Shown: positions 15,125 through 24,562 of the stretch, piece after piece | How positions within the stretch are numbered: position 1 is the stretch's first letter | Layout of the letters: every line of letters starts with the position of its first letter | NCBI GenBank assembly: GCA_905233345.1 | Contig: CAJODQ010000002.1 | Coordinates: forward strand, 1-64,000 | Length of the DNA stretch: 64,000 bases | Origin: an uncultured Bacteroidales bacterium | Lineage (GTDB): Bacteria; Bacteroidota; Bacteroidia; Bacteroidales; UBA932 | Direction of reading: 5' to 3' | Notes under the pieces: generated by a model | The model's input: the letters and a program-made list of their open reading frames with translations, nothing else | What the model was told of the DNA's origin: nothing | Databases searched by the model: none | Program-made: the position numbers and the translations under genes

Positions 15125-17878
15125 ATGGCAGGAAGCATCAGAGTCAACAAGGTCCTGAAGGACTACAACATCGGTCTGTCTACGCTGACCGACTTTCTGA
15201 AGAAAAAGGGTATCAACGACGAACTGACCCTGACCTCGAAGATTTCGGAAGACGTCTTCGCACTGGTCGCCAAGGAGTTCGGCAAGGAGCAGCTGATCAA
15301 GGAACAGTCGCAGAAGGTCTCCATCAAGCTCAAAGAGATCACCGACGTCGAGAGCAGCCGTTCGAACGCCGAAGACGAGGAGCCGGTCAAGGAAGTCATC
15401 ATCAAGACCAACGTGTTCACGGAGCAGAAGAAGGTGGAATCTCCCGCACCGGAAGCTGCCCCCGCGCCCGAGGTTCGCAAGCCGGAACCCCCGGCCGCGG
15501 AAGAAAAACCCGCTCCCTCCCAGCCTGAACCCGCCAAGAGCGACCTGAAGATCGTCGGCCACATTGACCTTACTCCCAAGAAGAAGGCAGAGCCCGCCAA
15601 CCAGCCCGCTCCGAAGGAAGAAAAGCCCGCACCGCAGCCCGAAGTGAAACCCGCTCCGGAAGCCGAGAAAGCGGAGAAACGCGAAGAGCGCCCGGTCATC
15701 GAGCACATTGAGACCCGCGTCGAAAAGCTCGCCGGCCCGAAGACCGTCGGTACCATCGACCTCTCGAAGTTCGAGAAGAAGCCCGCGGCGCCCGCCGACA
15801 AGAAAGACAAGAACAAGCGCGAACGCATCCACAAAGGCGCCGCCAAGGTCGATATCAGCAACCCCAAGAACAGCGTTCCGGGCCGTCCCTCCGGCAACTC
15901 CGCCAAGGATGCCGGCCGCGGCAAGACGGGCAAGAAGGGTGCAGACCGCTTCAAGGCCGTCCGTCCTGAATTCGACAGCGACGAGATCCAGAAACAGATC
16001 AAGGAGACCTATGCCCGCATGACCGAGGGCCACGCCAAGACCAAGACGTCGAAGCACCGCCGCGAGAAGCGCGAGGAGATCTCCCAGAAGATGCAGGAAG
16101 AGCAGGAGCGCCAGGAAATGACCAGCAACGTGCTGAAAGTCACCGAATTTGTAACGGTCAACGAGCTGGCCATCCTGATGAACAACACCCCGGTCACCAA
16201 GGTCATCGAGGCCTGCATGAACCTCGGCTTGATGGTGTCCATCAACCAGCGTCTCGATGCCGAGGCCCTCGTGCTCGTGGCCGAGGAATTTGGCTACAAG
16301 ATCGAGTTCGTGACCGCCGAAATCCAGGGCGCCATCGCCCAGGAAGAGGACAAGGAAGAGGATCTGCTCCCGCGTCCGCCTATCGTGACGGTCATGGGTC
16401 ACGTCGACCATGGTAAGACTTCCCTGCTCGACTACATCCGCAAGACCAACGTGATCGCCGGTGAGGCCGGCGGTATCACCCAGCATATCGGTGCCTACAA
16501 CGTGGAACTGCCCGACGGGCGCCACATCACCTTCCTCGACACCCCGGGGCACGAAGCGTTCACCGCCATGCGTGCCCGCGGTGCGAAAGTCACAGACCTG
16601 GCCATCATCATCATCGCGGCCGACGACGCCGTGATGCCGCAGACCGTCGAGGCCATCAACCACGCCCAGGCGGCCGGCGTCCCGATGATCTTCGCCATCA
16701 ACAAGATCGACAAGCCCGGCGCCAATCCCGACAAGATCAAGGAGCAGCTGGCCAACATGAACATCCTGGTGGAAGACTGGGGTGGCAAGTACCAGTGCCA
16801 GGAGATCGCCGCCAAGAAAGGCATCAACGTCGAGCAGTTGCTCGAGAAAGTGCTGCTCGAGGCCGACCTGCTGGAGCTCAAGGCCAACCCGCACAAGCTG
16901 GCCGTGGGCAACATCATCGAGTCGTCGCTCGACAAAGGCCGCGGCTACCTGGCCACCGTGCTCGTGCAGAGCGGCACGCTCCACGTGGGCGACCCGATCG
17001 TGGCCGGTTGCTACGCAGGCCGCGTGAAAGCCATGTTCAACGAGCGTGGCCAGCGCCTGCAGGAAGCCGGTCCTTCAACGCCGGTCTCCGTGCTCGGCCT
17101 GAGCGGCGCCCCGACCGCCGGTGACACCCTCAACGCCATGGAAGACGAGAAGGAAGCCCGCGAAGTGGCCAACAAGCGCGAGCAGCTCATCCGCATCCAG
17201 GGCATCAAGACCCAGACACACATCACCCTCGAAGAGATCGGACGCCGCATCGCGCTCGGCAACTTCCAGGAACTCAATATTATCGTCAAGGCCGACGTGG
17301 ACGGTTCCATCGAGGCCCTGTCCGATTCCCTGATCAAGCTCTCGACCGAAGAGATCCACGTCAACGTGATCCACAAGGCCGTGGGTGCCATCTCCGAATC
17401 CGATGTCCTGCTGGCCGTGGCGTCCAACGCCATCATCATCGGCTTCCAGGTCCGCCCGATGCCCAACGCCCGCAAGCTGGCCGAGAAGGAGCAGATCGAA
17501 ATCCGTCTCTACTCCGTGATCTACGACGCCATCAACGAGGTCAAGAGCGGTATCGAAGGCATGCTCGCGCCCGAGGAGAAAGAAGAGATCACCGCCAACG
17601 CCGAGGTGCTCGAGACCTTCAAGATCTCGAAGGTCGGTACCATCGCGGGCTGTATGGTGCGCGACGGCAAGCTGACCCGCAGCGCCAAGGTTCGCGTGAT
17701 CCGCGACGGCATCGTGGTCTACACCGGCACGCTGGGCTCGCTCAAGCGCCTGAAAGACGATGTGAAAGAGGTCGCCGCCGGCTTCGACTGCGGTCTGAGC
17801 GTGGACGGCTTCAACGACATCAAGATCGGCGATATGATCGAAGCCTACCAGATCGTCGAAGTCAAACGCAAACTGTAA
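15125..17878 (+). CDS. infB: Translation initiation factor IF-2
   Basis: 917 aa from ATG 15125. An IF2_N domain ([19 protein letters not shown]) is followed by about 250 residues rich in Pro, Ala, Glu and Lys, a second IF2_N-like region, then the GTPase domain with G1 GHVDHGKT, G3 DTPGHE and G4 NKID, and C-terminal domains II-IV. It places initiator tRNA on the 30S subunit. Length and layout are normal for Bacteroidota. Co-transcribed with rimP and nusA; purB starts 12 bases after its stop. Confidence 0.97.
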   Translation: MAGSIRVNKVLKDYNIGLSTLTDFLKKKGINDELTLTSKISEDVFALVAKEFGKEQLIKEQSQKVSIKLKEITDVESSRSNAEDEEPVKEVIIKTNVFTEQKKVESPAPEAAPAPEVRKPEPPAAEEKPAPSQPEPAKSDLKIVGHIDLTPKKKAEPANQPAPKEEKPAPQPEVKPAPEAEKAEKREERPVIEHIETRVEKLAGPKTVGTIDLSKFEKKPAAPADKKDKNKRERIHKGAAKVDISNPKNSVPGRPSGNSAKDAGRGKTGKKGADRFKAVRPEFDSDEIQKQIKETYARMTEGHAKTKTSKHRREKREEISQKMQEEQERQEMTSNVLKVTEFVTVNELAILMNNTPVTKVIEACMNLGLMVSINQRLDAEALVLVAEEFGYKIEFVTAEIQGAIAQEEDKEEDLLPRPPIVTVMGHVDHGKTSLLDYIRKTNVIAGEAGGITQHIGAYNVELPDGRHITFLDTPGHEAFTAMRARGAKVTDLAIIIIAADDAVMPQTVEAINHAQAAGVPMIFAINKIDKPGANPDKIKEQLANMNILVEDWGGKYQCQEIAAKKGINVEQLLEKVLLEADLLELKANPHKLAVGNIIESSLDKGRGYLATVLVQSGTLHVGDPIVAGCYAGRVKAMFNERGQRLQEAGPSTPVSVLGLSGAPTAGDTLNAMEDEKEAREVANKREQLIRIQGIKTQTHITLEEIGRRIALGNFQELNIIVKADVDGSIEALSDSLIKLSTEEIHVNVIHKAVGAISESDVLLAVASNAIIIGFQVRPMPNARKLAEKEQIEIRLYSVIYDAINEVKSGIEGMLAPEEKEEITANAEVLETFKISKVGTIAGCMVRDGKLTRSAKVRVIRDGIVVYTGTLGSLKRLKDDVKEVAAGFDCGLSVDGFNDIKIGDMIEAYQIVEVKRKL

Positions 17879-17890
17879 TCAACAATAGTC

Positions 17891-19228
17891 ATGGATCCGC
17901 TGCAGGCCATTTCCCCCGTCGACGGCCGCTACGCCGGCAAGACAGCCGAACTCTCGGCCTTCTTTTCTGAATATGCGCTGATGCGCTACCGTGTGCTGGT
18001 GGAGGTGGAGTATTTCATCGCCCTGTGCGAACTGCCGCTCCCGCAGCTGTCGGACGTCGATCCGGCGGTGTTCCCGCAGCTCCGAGCCATCTACGGCGAC
18101 TTCACACTGGAAGACGCCGCCAGCATCAAGGAGATTGAAAAGCGGACCAACCATGACGTGAAGGCGGTGGAGTATTTCCTCAAGGAGCGCTTCGCCGGCC
18201 TCGGCCTGGAAAGCCACGCCGAATTCATCCATTTCGGCCTCACTTCGCAGGACATCAACAACACGGCCACCCCGCTGTCGCTCAAGGAAGCGCTGGTGGA
18301 GGTCTACGTCCCGGCACTCCGCGAGCTCATCGGTATGCTCTCCGAGCGTGTCGCGCTCTGGAACGATGTGCCGATGCTGGCCCACACGCACGGCCAGCCG
18401 GCCTCCCCGACGCGCCTGGGCAAGGAGCTGGAGGTGTATGTCGTCCGCCTGAAAGAGCAGCTGCGGCAGCTCGAGGCGCGCCCGTATCCGGGCAAGTTCG
18501 GCGGCGCCACGGGCAACATGAATGCACATTTCGTGGCCTACCCCGACATCGACTGGAACGATTTCGCCGAGAACTTCGTGACCTCGCTCGGGCTGAAGCG
18601 TTCCTGGCCGACGACGCAGATCGATCACTACGACAATCTGGCCGCCATCTTCGACGCGCTGCGCCGCATCAACACGGTGCTGGTGGACCTGAGCCGCGAC
18701 TGCTGGCTCTACATCTCGATGGAGTATTTCTCGCAGGCCATCAAGCCGGGCGAAGTGGGCTCCTCGACGATGCCGCACAAGGTCAATCCCATCGATTTCG
18801 AGAATGCGGAGGGCAATCTGACCTACGCTAACGCGATCTATGATTATCTGTCGCAGAAGCTGCCGATCTCGCGCCTGCAGCGTGACCTCACCGACTCGAC
18901 GGTATCGCGCAACATCGGTGTCCCCATCGCGCATTCGCTGATTGCGATCCGTTCGCTGGAGAAGGGCATCGGCAAGTTGATCCTCAACGAGGAGAAGGTC
19001 GCCGCCGACCTGGAGCAGAACTGGGCCGTGGTGGCCGAGGGCATCCAGACGGTGCTGCGCCGCGAAGGCTTCCCGAAGCCGTACGAGGCACTCAAGGCCC
19101 TTACGCGCACGGGCGAACACATCACCCGCGAAGCGATCAGCAATTTCATCGACGGCCTCCCCGTCTCCGAAGACGTCAAGGCCGAACTTCACGCCATCAC
19201 GCCGCACAACTACACGGGTATTCGCTAG
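17891..19228 (+). CDS. purB: Adenylosuccinate lyase
   Basis: 445 aa, fumarase/aspartase superfamily. The signature loop reads GSSTMPHKVNPIDFENAEGN; the general acid/base histidines are in TSQDIN and HTHGQPAS contexts. It cleaves SAICAR and adenylosuccinate in purine synthesis. Sequence resembles the E. coli-type PurB (MDPLQAISPVDGRYAGKTAEL). It follows infB by 12 bases, so it may share the operon. Downstream, the hairpin at 19254-19282 could also stop its transcription, although the U-tract favours the opposite strand. Confidence 0.96.
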   Translation: MDPLQAISPVDGRYAGKTAELSAFFSEYALMRYRVLVEVEYFIALCELPLPQLSDVDPAVFPQLRAIYGDFTLEDAASIKEIEKRTNHDVKAVEYFLKERFAGLGLESHAEFIHFGLTSQDINNTATPLSLKEALVEVYVPALRELIGMLSERVALWNDVPMLAHTHGQPASPTRLGKELEVYVVRLKEQLRQLEARPYPGKFGGATGNMNAHFVAYPDIDWNDFAENFVTSLGLKRSWPTTQIDHYDNLAAIFDALRRINTVLVDLSRDCWLYISMEYFSQAIKPGEVGSSTMPHKVNPIDFENAEGNLTYANAIYDYLSQKLPISRLQRDLTDSTVSRNIGVPIAHSLIAIRSLEKGIGKLILNEEKVAADLEQNWAVVAEGIQTVLRREGFPKPYEALKALTRTGEHITREAISNFIDGLPVSEDVKAELHAITPHNYTGIR

Positions 19229-19248
19229 CGAAGCCATATAAAAAAATA

Positions 19249-19325
19249 GAAAAAGGCGTTCTCAGCAGCTGTGAGAACGCCTAATTCTTTTAACCTAAAA
19301 CTTAACCTATGAAAAAACTATTTGT
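19249..19325 (-). ncRNA. Candidate sigma-54-dependent small RNA, copy A
   Basis: Predicted transcript of about 77 nt, from 12 bases after a -24/-12 promoter to a U-tract. The 5' part is single-stranded and AU-rich, with two direct AGGUUAA heptamers 12 bases apart. It ends in a perfect 11-bp hairpin AGGCGTTCTCA/TGAGAACGCCT (19254-19264 and 19272-19282) followed by TTTTTC. The 76 bases 19278-19353 are identical to copy B at 24535-24610 in opposite orientation. It lies just downstream of rimM on the same strand. No open frame starts with ATG in the sense direction. I do not recognise the family. Confidence 0.65.
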
Positions 19326-19335
19326 CTCTAGGTTA

Positions 19336-19353
19336 AGCAAAGGGTGTGCCAAA
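19336..19353 (-). promoter_or_regulatory. Sigma-54 (-24/-12) promoter of sRNA copy A
   Basis: On the minus strand TTTGGCACACCCTTTGCT contains TGGCAC, five bases, TTGCT. GG (19350-19349) and GC (19338-19337) are separated by exactly ten bases, as required by RpoN. Predicted start near 19325. Confidence 0.7.
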
Positions 19354-19384
19354 GTGTTCGCCGATTCCGGCCGTTGATAGATAA

Positions 19385-19843
19385 TTATAATAGCCCGTCG
19401 GGAATGTCGAGGGTGAGGACGTCGTCGTGGATGCTGACGATCAGATCGTCGTGGATGGGGAGCAGGACTTCGCCGTGCTCGGTGTCGACGGTGATGAGGG
19501 TATTGCCGCCGTAGTCGCTGAAATCGACGACTTCGCCGACGATGCGGCGGGTCCGGGCATCGCAAACCTGCAGGCCGACCAGAGTTTCTTCCTCGTCCTC
19601 CTCGTCTTCGGAGAGCATTACATCGCGGCCGACGAGTTCTTCGGCTTCCGCGAGGGTGTCGATGTCTTCAAACTTGACGATGAGCCGGCCGCCCCGGGGC
19701 TGGGCTTCTTCAATGAAAAAAGGAACCGGCAGTCCATCGAAAGCGATGAATACCGGTTCCTGACTCTTTAAATCCCGGGGATCGTCGGCGCTGAGGCTCA
19801 GCACCACCTGCCCTTCGGCACCCCAAGATTTCAACACTTTCAT
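19385..19843 (-). CDS. rimM: Ribosome maturation factor RimM
   Basis: 152 aa. The N-terminal RimM barrel begins KVLKSWGAEGQVVLSL, where homologues show a K-x-x-G-x-x-G-E-(L/V) pattern; a PRC-barrel follows (VGLQVCDARTRRIVGEVVDF, GEVLLPIHDDLIVSI). It assists 30S head assembly by binding S19. A short acidic run (EDEEDEEE, about 80-87) links the domains. It is slightly shorter at the N-terminus than usual. It follows rpsP by 8 bases, the usual rpsP-rimM order. Confidence 0.88.
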   Translation of the reverse strand: MKVLKSWGAEGQVVLSLSADDPRDLKSQEPVFIAFDGLPVPFFIEEAQPRGGRLIVKFEDIDTLAEAEELVGRDVMLSEDEEDEEETLVGLQVCDARTRRIVGEVVDFSDYGGNTLITVDTEHGEVLLPIHDDLIVSIHDDVLTLDIPDGLL

Positions 19844-19851
19844 CCCGAAAA

Positions 19852-20424
19852 CTAGGCTTCCGGAGCTTCAGCGGGAGCTTCTTCTGCAGGGGCTTCAGCT
19901 TCTGCAGCAGCGGCAGCGGCCTCTTCGGCAGCAGCCTTGGCAGCGGCCTCAGCGGCAGCTGCGAGCTCAGCTTTCTTCTTGGCGATGGCTTCGGCGCGCT
20001 CTTCGTTGACCTTGGCCTCAGCCTTGACGGCTGCTTTGGCGGCCTCAACGGCGGCGTTGGCGATGGTCTGCTTCTTCGAAGCGACCTTACCATCTTTCTG
20101 GGACTTCCAAGCGGCGAAGCGGCGGTCGGCTTCCTCCTGGGAGAAAGCGCCCTTGGCCACACCACCCTGCAGGTGTTTCTTCAGCAGAACACCCTCATAG
20201 GAGAGGATACGGCGGGCTGTGGTGGTCGGCTGGGCACCTTTGTTGAGCCAGTCGAGGGCTTTGTCACCGTCGAGGACGATGGTAGCGGGATTGGTGTTCG
20301 GGTTGTAGAGGCCGATCTGTTCGATCAGACGGCCGTCGCGCGGAGCGCGTGCGTCAGCAACGACAATGTGGAAATACGCGTAGTTCTTTTTGCCGTGACG
20401 CGAAAGGCGGATCTTAACTGCCAT
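19852..20424 (-). CDS. rpsP: 30S ribosomal protein S16 with long Ala/Glu-rich tail
   Basis: 190 aa. The first 80 residues are canonical S16 ([31 protein letters not shown]...). After about residue 110 comes a lysine/alanine and then alanine/glutamate tail ending [10 protein letters not shown], predicted helical or disordered. A comparable extension is usual in Bacteroidota S16. A canonical promoter lies 70-100 bases upstream. Co-transcribed with rimM. Confidence 0.95.
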   Translation of the reverse strand: MAVKIRLSRHGKKNYAYFHIVVADARAPRDGRLIEQIGLYNPNTNPATIVLDGDKALDWLNKGAQPTTTARRILSYEGVLLKKHLQGGVAKGAFSQEEADRRFAAWKSQKDGKVASKKQTIANAAVEAAKAAVKAEAKVNEERAEAIAKKKAELAAAAEAAAKAAAEEAAAAAAEAEAPAEEAPAEAPEA

Positions 20425-20494
20425 TTTGCAATTGCTTTAAGTTAGTAATCAGTTCAATAATTGTAACTTCCCTATCTTCTCGAGAAAGGGCTTG

Positions 20495-20524
20495 CAAAGA
20501 TACGGATATTTTTTGAATTACAAA
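20495..20524 (-). promoter_or_regulatory. Canonical promoter of rpsP-rimM
   Basis: On the minus strand TTTG (20524-20521) and TATCTTTG (20502-20495) are 18 bases apart, matching the Bacteroidota -33/-7 consensus. The leader of about 65 bases holds the perfect palindrome TTCTCGAGAA (20477-20486). Confidence 0.65.
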
Positions 20525-20528
20525 TTTT

Positions 20529-21854
20529 TTATAAAGCATCCACGACGCGCGGCATGTGCTTGCCGTTGGAGCCCTTGATGAGGATGGTGCAGCCACTGAG
20601 CGGGTTCTCCGTCACATAGGCTTTCAGGGACTCGATGTCGGGGAAGGCCCGGAACTCCGCCTTGTCGCCCTTCAGGGCCTGTGCAGCGCCGGTGAATTCC
20701 TGGCCCACCAGGAAGACTTTCGGGGCTGTGGCGACGGCCTGCTCCAGGACGGCGAGGTGCTCGGCGGCGGAATCCTCGCCCAGTTCGAGCATGTCGCCCA
20801 GCATCAGCACTTTGTTGCTGAAGTCCGTACCGGCGAAATTGTTCAGTGCGGCCTTCATGCTGGAGGGGTTGGCATTGTAGGCGTCGATGATCAGCGTGTT
20901 GCGTTCCGTCTTGACGAGCTGGCTGCGGCTGTTGGAGGGCGTATAGGCCTCGATGGCTTCCACCATACTGCGGAACGGCACGTCGAAATAGCTGCCGACG
21001 GCCAGGGCGGCCATCACGTTGTCGGCGTTGTAGTCGCCGATCAGGTGCGTCGCGATCGTGACAGTCTGGCCGTCGTGCTCCATCTCAAGGGTCAGGTAGG
21101 GCGATTCGGCCGTAGCGGGGAGGATACGGACACCCTGCTCCTTGACGCCGTAGTTGCGGGTGATGAGGCCGGGACGGCTCGCCACCATCTCGCACAGGGT
21201 CGGATTGTCGGCATTGTAGAAGACGATGCCGCCCTTCTGACGCAGGTGGTCGTAAAGCTCGCCTTTGGTCTTCTTGACACCGTCGAATGAACCGAAGCCC
21301 TGCAGGTGCGCCTTGCCCACCGTGGTGATCAGGCCACAGGTGGGCTGGGCAATCTGCGTGAGATCCGCAATCTCGCCCGGTGCGCTGGCGCCCATTTCCA
21401 CGACGCCGAGTTCGGTGTGCTCGTCGAGGCGGAACAGCGTGAGCGGCACACCGATATGGTTGTTGAAATTGGCCTGGGTGGCCACGATATGGAATTTCTG
21501 AGCCAGGACAGTCGACACCAGTTCCTTGGTAGTCGTCTTGCCGTTGGTGCCGGTGATGCCCACGACCGGAATGTCGAACTGCATGCGGTGGTAAGCGGCC
21601 AGCTGCTGCAGCATGGACAGCGTATTCTGCACCACGATGCATTTGCGGCCCTTGTAGTTCGTGCCTTCCAGCAGGAAGCGGTCGACGATGGCATACTTGG
21701 CGCCGGCTTTCAGGGCGTCTTCCGCAAAGTCGTTGCCATCGAATTTCTCACCTTTGAGCGCGAAAAACATCACGCCTTCCTTGATCTGACGGCTGTCCGT
21801 CGTGATCCCCGTACACTTTTTATAGAGTTCGTACAACTCTTCTACTGCGATCAT
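20529..21854 (-). CDS. murF: UDP-N-acetylmuramoyl-tripeptide--D-alanyl-D-alanine ligase
   Basis: 441 aa from ATG 21854 (upstream in-frame codons run into dut and are not used). Mur ligase architecture: N-terminal substrate domain (GITTDSRQIKEGVMFFAL), central ATPase with GITGTNGKTTTKELV P-loop, C-terminal domain (IIDAYNANPSSMKAAL). It adds D-Ala-D-Ala to the muropeptide precursor in the cytoplasm. It begins 8 bases after the dut stop, as third gene of flippase-dut-murF. Confidence 0.95.
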   Translation of the reverse strand: MIAVEELYELYKKCTGITTDSRQIKEGVMFFALKGEKFDGNDFAEDALKAGAKYAIVDRFLLEGTNYKGRKCIVVQNTLSMLQQLAAYHRMQFDIPVVGITGTNGKTTTKELVSTVLAQKFHIVATQANFNNHIGVPLTLFRLDEHTELGVVEMGASAPGEIADLTQIAQPTCGLITTVGKAHLQGFGSFDGVKKTKGELYDHLRQKGGIVFYNADNPTLCEMVASRPGLITRNYGVKEQGVRILPATAESPYLTLEMEHDGQTVTIATHLIGDYNADNVMAALAVGSYFDVPFRSMVEAIEAYTPSNSRSQLVKTERNTLIIDAYNANPSSMKAALNNFAGTDFSNKVLMLGDMLELGEDSAAEHLAVLEQAVATAPKVFLVGQEFTGAAQALKGDKAEFRAFPDIESLKAYVTENPLSGCTILIKGSNGKHMPRVVDAL

Positions 21855-21862
21855 ATCGGTTG

Positions 21863-22297
21863 CTATTTTTTTCCTGTTGATCCAAAACCGCCGCTGCCGC
21901 GCTGGCTCTCTTCCAGCACGTCCACCGGCTCCCATTCCACCGTTTCGTGCCGCGCCACGACCATCTGGGCGATCCGTTCGCCCGCTTCGATGGTGAAGGG
22001 CTCGTTCGAGAGATTCACCAGAATCACCTTGATCTCGCCCCGGTAGTCCGCATCGATGGTGCCCGGCGCATTGACAATCGAGATGCCGTGCTTGGCAGCC
22101 AGGCCGCTGCGGGGACGCACCTGCGCTTCATAGCCGGCCGGCAGCTCGATGTGGAGGCCGGTCGGAATCATGGCCCGCTCCAGCGGGGCCAGCGTCACCG
22201 GCTGTTCCAGGTTGGCCCGCAGGTCCATGCCCGCGGAGTAAGGGGTGGCGTAAGACGGAAGGTCGAACGGCGAATGATTGACGATCTTTACTTTCAT
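21863..22297 (-). CDS. dut: dUTP diphosphatase
   Basis: 144 aa. The five trimeric dUTPase motifs are present: [39 protein letters not shown], and the C-terminal [11 protein letters not shown]-loop-like arm. It hydrolyses dUTP to dUMP, keeping uracil out of DNA and feeding dTMP synthesis. ATG 22297 overlaps the upstream flippase stop (ATGA). Confidence 0.97.
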   Translation of the reverse strand: MKVKIVNHSPFDLPSYATPYSAGMDLRANLEQPVTLAPLERAMIPTGLHIELPAGYEAQVRPRSGLAAKHGISIVNAPGTIDADYRGEIKVILVNLSNEPFTIEAGERIAQMVVARHETVEWEPVDVLEESQRGSGGFGSTGKK

Positions 22298-23769
22298 GCG
22301 ACGGTTCTTCTTTTTTGCAGCGCAAAGATAACAAATGCGACACCAATATACAGCAGCACAAAGGCGGAATGTACCAGGATTTTCAAACCGAGTCCCATGT
22401 CGGGCAGCAGGGCGGACAGGCCCCAGACGCCCAGGCCCGCGGCCACCAGCAGCAGCACGACGCCCCAGTTGTACGGGATCGGGTAGTGCTTGCGCCCGAG
22501 GGCGGCGGTCAGCACCAGCATGGTCAGATAGCTGGCGATGTGGCCCCAGGCCGCGGCGTGGTAGGAGTAGCGCGGCATGAAGATGACATTCACCACGATG
22601 GTCACCACCAGGCCCGCGAGCGTGATCCACACCGCATAGCCCGTCTTTTCAGAGAGCTTGTACCAGATATTGACGTTGAACAGGATGCCGGTGATGACAT
22701 ACGCCATCAGCATGATGGGCGTGATGTCGAGTCCCACGCGGAAGTCCTTGCCCAGAATGAGGCCGATCTCGTCCATGAAGAGCATCAGGACTACAAAGCC
22801 GAACATGCAGAAGGCCGTGAAATAGTTCAGCACGTCGGCATAGATCTTCTTGCTGCCCTTGTCGCGTTCGCGCTGGAAGAAGAAGGGCTCCGCTGCATAG
22901 CGAAACATTTGCACGAAGAGCTGCATGATCACGGCCAGTTTCACGGCAGCCTGGTAGACGCCCAGGTCGGCCCGCCAGTTCACGGGATCGGCATTGCAGA
23001 AGCGCATCAGCACGCGGTCAAGCACGTCGTTCATGATGCCCGGGAGGCCGGCGATCATCAACGGCAGGGAATAAATCAGCAGGCGGCGGATCAGTGCGCT
23101 GTCGAGCCGGAAGGTGAGCTTCAGCAGTTCCGGCGCGATGAGCACCAGGCACACGATGCAGCTGACCAGGATGGCGAAGATGGGATAGGTGAAGTCGGGC
23201 GTGGCGCTGACGAAGCGGGTAAGCCACAGCCAGGAACCTTCCGCAAAGCGGGCGGCCAGCACCAGGTAGAGCAGCAGGTTGACGCCCAGCTCGGTCAGGA
23301 TTTTGACGGTCTTGATGACGGCGAACTTCAGGGCCTTGTGCTCATGCCGCAACTTGGCGAAGAGGATGGCGGTGGTGCAGTCGATCAGCAGGATGAGTCC
23401 GCAGTAGACGATGATGTGGCTGAAGCCCGCATAGCCCATGGCCGTGGAAATGCCGCCCGAGAAGAGGGCCACGATGGCGAAGAAGCAGGCACAGACGCCG
23501 AACACCGTCACGAAGGCATTCGAGAAGACCCGGTCCGGGTCGGCCCCTTCTTTCGTGGCATAGCGGAAACAGCCCGTTTCGAGGCCGAGGGTCAGCACGA
23601 CCTGCAGCATCGCGATATAGGCCATGAACTCCGACATCACGCCGAAGTCAGACTGGGTCAGGACACGGGTATAGAGCGGAACGAGGGCGAAGTTGATGAT
23701 CCGGGCCAGGATGGTACTCAGCCCGTAGATGGCGGTTTCGCCGGCCAGTTGCTTGATGGGATTTGCCAC
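22294..23769 (-). CDS. Polysaccharide/lipid II flippase-like membrane protein (MOP superfamily)
   Basis: 491 aa, with about 14 hydrophobic segments. The N-terminus ([32 protein letters not shown]) is typical of Wzx/MurJ-like oligosaccharide flippases. It starts at GTG 23769 because no in-frame ATG precedes it; a TATTTTTG -7 element lies at 23788-23795 (minus). Coupling to dut and murF suggests a cell-wall role, but whether it flips lipid II, O-antigen or another lipid-linked glycan cannot be told. Confidence 0.82.
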   Translation of the reverse strand: MANPIKQLAGETAIYGLSTILARIINFALVPLYTRVLTQSDFGVMSEFMAYIAMLQVVLTLGLETGCFRYATKEGADPDRVFSNAFVTVFGVCACFFAIVALFSGGISTAMGYAGFSHIIVYCGLILLIDCTTAILFAKLRHEHKALKFAVIKTVKILTELGVNLLLYLVLAARFAEGSWLWLTRFVSATPDFTYPIFAILVSCIVCLVLIAPELLKLTFRLDSALIRRLLIYSLPLMIAGLPGIMNDVLDRVLMRFCNADPVNWRADLGVYQAAVKLAVIMQLFVQMFRYAAEPFFFQRERDKGSKKIYADVLNYFTAFCMFGFVVLMLFMDEIGLILGKDFRVGLDITPIMLMAYVITGILFNVNIWYKLSEKTGYAVWITLAGLVVTIVVNVIFMPRYSYHAAAWGHIASYLTMLVLTAALGRKHYPIPYNWGVVLLLVAAGLGVWGLSALLPDMGLGLKILVHSAFVLLYIGVAFVIFALQKRRTVA

Positions 23770-23807
23770 TTGGATGGAGATTATCTACAAAAATACGAAA
23801 TAATCAT

Positions 23808-23815
23808 TAATTTTG
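23808..23815 (+). promoter_or_regulatory. -7 element four bases before a start codon
   Basis: TAATTTTG followed by GGAT and the ATG of the cyclophilin lipoprotein gene. The predicted transcription start falls at or beside the initiation codon, so the mRNA is probably leaderless or nearly so. Confidence 0.5.
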
Positions 23816-23819
23816 GGAT

Positions 23820-24515
23820 ATGAAACGTATTCTGATTTATGCGGCAGCCGCACTGATTCTGCTGGCTGGCTGCAAAGGCAACAAAGAACAGGCGCCCGCC
23901 CCGGATGAAACTCAGGCCGAGGAGGCGCAAACCACCGAAACAACCCAGGAGGAAAGCACCATGAAAGAGACCCCTGCCGCTCCCGCCGACAAGTGGGCGG
24001 AACTCGGCGACGAACCGACACTGAAAATCAAGACCACCGACGGCACGATGACCGTCAAACTTTATGCGGACACCCCGCTGCACCGCGACAATTTTGTGAA
24101 ACTGGCGAAAAAAGGATTCTACGACGGCATCCTGTTCCACCGCATCATCAAGGGATTCATGATCCAGGGCGGTGACCCGCTGACCAAGGACACCACGCAG
24201 GTAGCCATGTACGGCACCGGCGGCCCGGGCTACACCATCCCGGCCGAGATCCTGCCGAACCACACCCACAAGAAAGGCGCGCTGGCAGCCGCCCGCCGCG
24301 GCGACCAGGCCAACCCGGCCAAAGCCTCGTCCGGCTCCCAGTTCTACATCGTGCAGGATGCCGAGGGCTGCAAGCACCTCGATGGGGAATACACCATCTT
24401 CGGTGAAGTGATCGACGGTCTGAACGTGGTCGACAAGATCGCCGCCGAGCGCACCGACTTCCGCGACCGGCCCCTCCGCAAGGTCGAAATTATTTCCATC
24501 ACTCCGGCCGAATAA
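23820..24515 (+). CDS. Peptidyl-prolyl cis-trans isomerase lipoprotein (cyclophilin type)
   Basis: 231 aa. Lipobox ILLAGC with Cys18, then an acidic, Glu/Thr-rich linker (about 20-55), then a cyclophilin domain: FHRIIKGFMIQGGDP (active-site Arg and Phe), GSQFYIVQ and the GEVIDGLNVVDKI C-terminal motif. It isomerises proline bonds in envelope proteins. A paralogue is at 51251-51931. Copy B of the sRNA element starts 20 bases after its stop. Confidence 0.93.
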   Translation: MKRILIYAAAALILLAGCKGNKEQAPAPDETQAEEAQTTETTQEESTMKETPAAPADKWAELGDEPTLKIKTTDGTMTVKLYADTPLHRDNFVKLAKKGFYDGILFHRIIKGFMIQGGDPLTKDTTQVAMYGTGGPGYTIPAEILPNHTHKKGALAAARRGDQANPAKASSGSQFYIVQDAEGCKHLDGEYTIFGEVIDGLNVVDKIAAERTDFRDRPLRKVEIISITPAE

Positions 24516-24534
24516 TTTTTTCTTCCGAAAAAAG

Positions 24535-24552
24535 TTTGGCACACCCTTTGCT
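24535..24552 (+). promoter_or_regulatory. Sigma-54 (-24/-12) promoter of sRNA copy B
   Basis: TTTGGCACACCCTTTGCT: TGGCAC, five bases, TTGCT. GG at 24538-24539 and GC at 24550-24551 with ten bases between, exactly the RpoN spacing. Predicted start near 24563. Sequence identity with copy A begins at the first T of this motif. Confidence 0.7.
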
Positions 24553-24562
24553 TAACCTAGAG

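Noticed and set aside
15460..15700. Pro/Ala/Glu/Lys repeats of infB as a separate repeat feature
   Set aside because: Normal low-complexity linker of Bacteroidota IF-2.
14879..16984. 701-codon open frame antisense to infB, and similar long antisense frames (52201-54135, 42269-44152, 28562-30331, 45039-46757, 46785-48590)
   Set aside because: They mirror strongly conserved genes and show the Asp/His/Arg/Leu-rich composition typical of shadow frames in GC-rich coding DNA. No domain, no start context.
19309..19377. 22-codon peptide frame MKKLFVSRLSKGCAK... antisense to sRNA copy A, with a matching start in copy B
   Set aside because: The two frames agree only within the identical 76 bases and diverge at once beyond it; no ribosome site. 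The promoter and terminator on the other strand explain the conserved limits better. Ribosome profiling could reopen this.
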